From Ichthyosporea sp. XGB-2017a (taxonomy: Eukaryota > Opisthokonta > Ichthyosporea), in assembly GCA_002811675.1 (NCBI GenBank), contig PDIM01010352.1, positions 1 through 29,101 of the forward strand: 29,101 nt of DNA, given 5' to 3'. Positions 26,576 through 29,101 of this stretch are shown in pieces. Made by a program: the position numbers and the translations under genes. Numbering within the stretch: position 1 is the first letter of the stretch; each line of letters begins with the position of its first letter. A model generated the notes under the pieces. That model saw only the letters and a list, made by a program, of their open reading frames with translations, was not told the DNA's origin and did not search any database.

Positions 26576-27359
26576 ATAAGTTATGCTATTGGTTGGGCAC
26601 TTTGTGTTGTTGAAAAGAGGCGAGAGTATGTAAAAGTATTTTTACGCATACCTGTTAGGGTCCTGCTCAGGACTGAGGGAAGCTCTTGGTCGATAACTAC
26701 TTTAATACCTTATAATAGTCTACATAACCACTAAGCATCTAAGCATATACTTTTGTAGATTGGTCTAGAGTGAAAGGAAAATGTGCCATACAAACATACA
26801 CTGTTCTTAAAGAAGCCCCTAAAGGAACTTGGGTAAAGGGCAATGGCTCTCTTGGTAGTGATATGGTTGCTTCATAGTCTGGAAAAAGCAAAGAGCTATG
26901 CAGACAGCAATTTGACAGCATTGTAGACTTGGACTGAAGTGAAATTACTACTGTAGTCTCGACACAATTACAACTCCTGTGTGCCATCTCATAAAAGCGA
27001 GGGCTCCAATGGACAAAAGCTTGCGATGTATACAAAATTTCTCTTGGCCTTGCTTCATCCTTATTTTATACCTTCGTTTCTCACAATAACATCTTAATCT
27101 TATCAGATTTACTGAGTTGATCCCGCAACCCATTCATCTTTCGGTAAGCATGCAAAGCAACACACTTTATATGTAAATACCTCTCAAAGTTACTTTTCGA
27201 ACACTTTCACTCATCGAACTTTTGTGACCCATGTTTTGTATTGCCTTTTTGTTCAATTATCAACATCTCTTTCTACTGTCTCTTAACTGTAAAAAAGTTT
27301 GATACATGCATGTGGACGACGAAGCACACTTGCTTTAACTTAATCCTTACAGGAGAGAC

Positions 27360-27365
27360 TTTATT
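27360..27365 (-). terminator. Poly(A) signal for ceramide synthase
   Basis: TTTATT on the plus strand gives a minus-strand AATAAA 177 bases after the stop of the ceramide synthase gene. No nearer canonical signal was seen. Confidence 0.35.
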
Positions 27366-27470
27366 TCGTTCCAAGAGTATAATGCACATAGTGGAACTGG
27401 AAAAGAAAAATACAAATGCTTCTGTGTATGCCTATACAAAGCTCTGATATTGTTTGGATGAGCAGATCCC

Positions 27471-27487
27471 GATTGGACAATGATTGG
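27471..27487. promoter_or_regulatory. Double ATTGG (inverted CCAAT) element
   Basis: GATTGGACAATGATTGG holds two inverted CCAAT boxes 11 bp apart, recalling the ATTGGACAA elements near 25361. It sits in the 3' flank of the ceramide synthase gene, where no plus-strand gene start was found. Confidence 0.35.
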
Positions 27488-27541
27488 TAAAGAAAATAAT
27501 ACGAAAGGAAGTAACGAGTGTGTTTTGGCAGTATGCTTTCG

Positions 27542-28543
27542 CTACTGATTTTTTTTTGTTCGGGAGTCTTCTTCTCTATTGTCTTCCGCGGGCTTACCAA
27601 GCCAAAGCACACGATGAAGAACTTTTAAAATAAGTACAAACCAAAACAAATGAAGAACAAGGAGGATTAGAAGTAAACTATTGAAAAATTGATACAGGAT
27701 TGGTGGTGGACTTGTACTGTTCAAGCTGTGATATGACGTGGACAAGAAAACTTGGCAAGGATAGACATAAAGGCGGAAGTATATCCAAGCAAGGACAAAT
27801 ATCCCGAACACAACGTTTGATAGGAACTCAAACACCCAAACCAAAGCTCCATTTTGAACTTTAAAGTACTGGAAGCACTTGGCCAGCTCCATGCATACAT
27901 CGCAAAAGTCGTGCACGTACAACACTTGCAAGCCAACGCGATGGTATCTGGTACAATACGAAAACCCAATCAGTAAAATTGTCACAATGTGATGGATAAC
28001 CATAGCATAGTGATCGTTTCGTCTTTCGTCCATGAAATATGTCGCGTAAACTGAGTGGAAATAGAAACCCAGCTGGATCATATACAGCCAATATAGTTTT
28101 GGCTCCACGTACATTCCACGCGACCACCCTTTCCAAGCAGCGTCTGGATCTTGGAAATAGTTATGTTCACCGGAATAGAACAGTAAGTAGTGAGCAAAAC
28201 CCCACAACATAGTGCAGTATAAAACTTTAAATCCACTTTCAGAGAGTTTACCCGCCTCCCTAGACTCAAGCTTATACCTTAGTGCTAGCGGCTGAAAAAT
28301 AAATCCACTAAAAAGCAACCTGGCAAAGGTGAGGCTAACTGCAACGCCCAAAATCAAAAGGATTTCATTTTGTGTAATAACAAACATCTTCAAGAAGTCT
28401 TCTTTGAAATCCTCCAAGTAGCCAATTCGTTGAGGAGTTGCCTTCCAGTGCTCCACCATGGCCATTGGTCCTTTCAGGAAATTCCGATACTCGCTTAAAA
28501 CATGCTGCGCAATTCCTTGGGAAATTTCAATGTATCGATCCAT
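27542..28543 (-). CDS. Ceramide synthase (LAG1/CERS, TLC domain)
   Basis: 333 residues from ATG 28543. It is a multi-pass ER-membrane enzyme that acylates sphingoid bases with acyl-CoA to make (dihydro)ceramide. Membrane segments start at about residue 50 (IT-to-LFSGFIF). The Lag1 motif is complete: HHIVTILLIGFSY with the catalytic pair His184/His185, and VGLQVLYVHDFCDVCMELAKCF containing the conserved HD. The tail is charged (KPAEDNREEDSRTKKNQ) as in other members. Length is slightly below the usual 350-420. The open frame continues 51 codons upstream without an ATG and contains FGNCFSKSTVSF. Just before ATG 28543 lies an acceptor-like TGTGCCTTTCAG on the minus strand, so either a leader intron ends there or a first exon further upstream supplies the true start. 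No Homeobox-like domain, found in some animal CERS, is present. Confidence 0.9.
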   Translation of the reverse strand: MDRYIEISQGIAQHVLSEYRNFLKGPMAMVEHWKATPQRIGYLEDFKEDFLKMFVITQNEILLILGVAVSLTFARLLFSGFIFQPLALRYKLESREAGKLSESGFKVLYCTMLWGFAHYLLFYSGEHNYFQDPDAAWKGWSRGMYVEPKLYWLYMIQLGFYFHSVYATYFMDERRNDHYAMVIHHIVTILLIGFSYCTRYHRVGLQVLYVHDFCDVCMELAKCFQYFKVQNGALVWVFEFLSNVVFGIFVLAWIYFRLYVYPCQVFLSTSYHSLNSTSPPPILYQFFNSLLLILLVLHLFWFVLILKVLHRVLWLGKPAEDNREEDSRTKKNQ

Positions 28544-29101
28544 ATTTGTTGAGCTCTGAAAGGCACACACAGCTGTACAGTAATTGTTTATATACTTGAT
28601 TGCCAGGAGAATATTAGCCTCCCGTTTTCCCAAAAGACTGCTGGTGAGAAACGATACTGTGGATTTTGAAAAGCAATTGCCAAATACGTTAGCCAACTAC
28701 ATATATATTATCGTATCAAGATCAGCTTGCACGCTAATTACGATAGCTCTTATAAATCACCTCAATTACCTTAATCACCGTAATCACCTTAATCCCTGCG
28801 CGCGTCGAATCGAACTCTGTCGTGGTCAGTAGTGCAATAATAAAGTTAAAGCTAAAGCTATAAGTACCCCGGGCCAGCCGCTCCCTCTCATGTGGGTGGG
28901 GCGGGTGTTAGGGGCGCCACTCCATAAGATCGATCCAAGGATTTAACTTAAGTTAATCCACGTGACTGTCCTTGTGTGCTGCTGTCAAATGCTTGTAAAA
29001 GTCCAAAGTAAATCAAATGATTTTTAAGTTGAATTTTTATATTTGTTTTTCGATAATCTTTTCTGTTCAGTGTCCTTCAGTTGTGCCCTTATATACTCGC
29101 A
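28544..29101. promoter_or_regulatory. Upstream region of ceramide synthase and window end
   Basis: No complete gene is supported. On the minus strand TTTATAAGA near 28749-28755 could be a TATA box. Four 9-bp units of the type ATCACCTTA run from 28756 to 28791. Further out are a GC box (GGGCGGG near 28900) and a CACGTG E-box near 28960. A plus-strand AATAAA near 28839 has no gene attached to it in the window. Confidence 0.4.
28756..28791. repeat. 9-bp tandem repeat, four units
   Basis: ATCACCTCA, ATTACCTTA, ATCACCGTA and ATCACCTTA follow one another without gaps. Each differs from the consensus ATCACCTTA by no more than one base. Confidence 0.8.

Larger units (their letters stand above)
25495..27359. 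other. Gene-poor stretch upstream of the secreted orphan gene
   Basis: Apart from a possible membrane-protein gene at 26088-26575 no gene is supported. Further CCAAT/ATTGG boxes occur at 25592-25596, 25899-25903 and 26588-26592. Minus-strand frames at 25748-25936 and 25510-25860 and 26739-27035 have no recognisable domain. Acceptor-like sites (about 26280, 27119 and 27352) hint at unassigned spliced exons. Confidence 0.4.

Noticed and set aside
26739-27133. Minus-strand frames in the gene-poor stretch before ceramide synthase 3' end
   Set aside because: No recognisable motif, no promoter signal and the two overlap in different frames.

Overview
This is nuclear DNA of a small-genome, intron-poor unicellular eukaryote, most likely an opisthokont and perhaps a holozoan protist (ichthyosporean, corallochytrean or filasterean type). 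The clues are GT-AG introns of 80-124 bp with CTAAC/CTAAT branch-like sites, AATAAA signals, TATA and CCAAT boxes, standard stop codons, and a gene set including STRIP1/Far11 (STRIPAK), an EIF1AD homologue and an SMP-C2-C1 lipid-transfer protein recalling extended synaptotagmins and PDZD8. The species cannot be fixed from this window alone.

Layout. 413-3342 (+): six-exon SMP/C2/C1 membrane-contact protein. 3343-5970: gene-poor stretch with palindromes, a hairpin and a T41 tract. 6122-6910 (+): secreted GPI-type protein with perfect 18-bp repeats. 7298-10690 (+): intronless 1130-residue fusion of a cysteine-desulfurase-like class V aminotransferase and a TtcA-type PP-loop tRNA thiolase, the most interesting gene here. 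10872-11447 (-): EIF1AD. 11679-12980 (-): ABHD4/5/CLD1-type alpha/beta hydrolase. 13649-14639 (+): pyrroline-5-carboxylate reductase, one intron. 14715-15458 (-): mitochondrial GGQ release-factor homologue (MTRFR type). 15810-19190 (+): STRIP1/Far11. 19276-19758 (-): lysine-rich secretory protein ending in QDEL. 20263-21819 (+): unrecognised protein preceded by a uORF whose stop overlaps the start. 22342-23919 (+): secreted PI-PLC X-domain protein. 24065-25051 (-): secreted or GPI-type orphan. 25052-27541: gene-poor, with a repeated CCAAT-box array and a doubtful membrane-protein exon. 27542-28543 (-): ceramide synthase.

The genes are closely packed, with convergent 3' ends 75-180 bp apart and divergent pairs sharing 350-670 bp promoters. 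They do not form one pathway; themes are lipid and membrane biology (SMP protein, ABHD, PI-PLC, ceramide synthase), surface or secreted proteins (three), and RNA/translation (thiolase fusion, EIF1AD, release factor). I saw no rRNA, tRNA, CRISPR array, transposon or virus-derived element.
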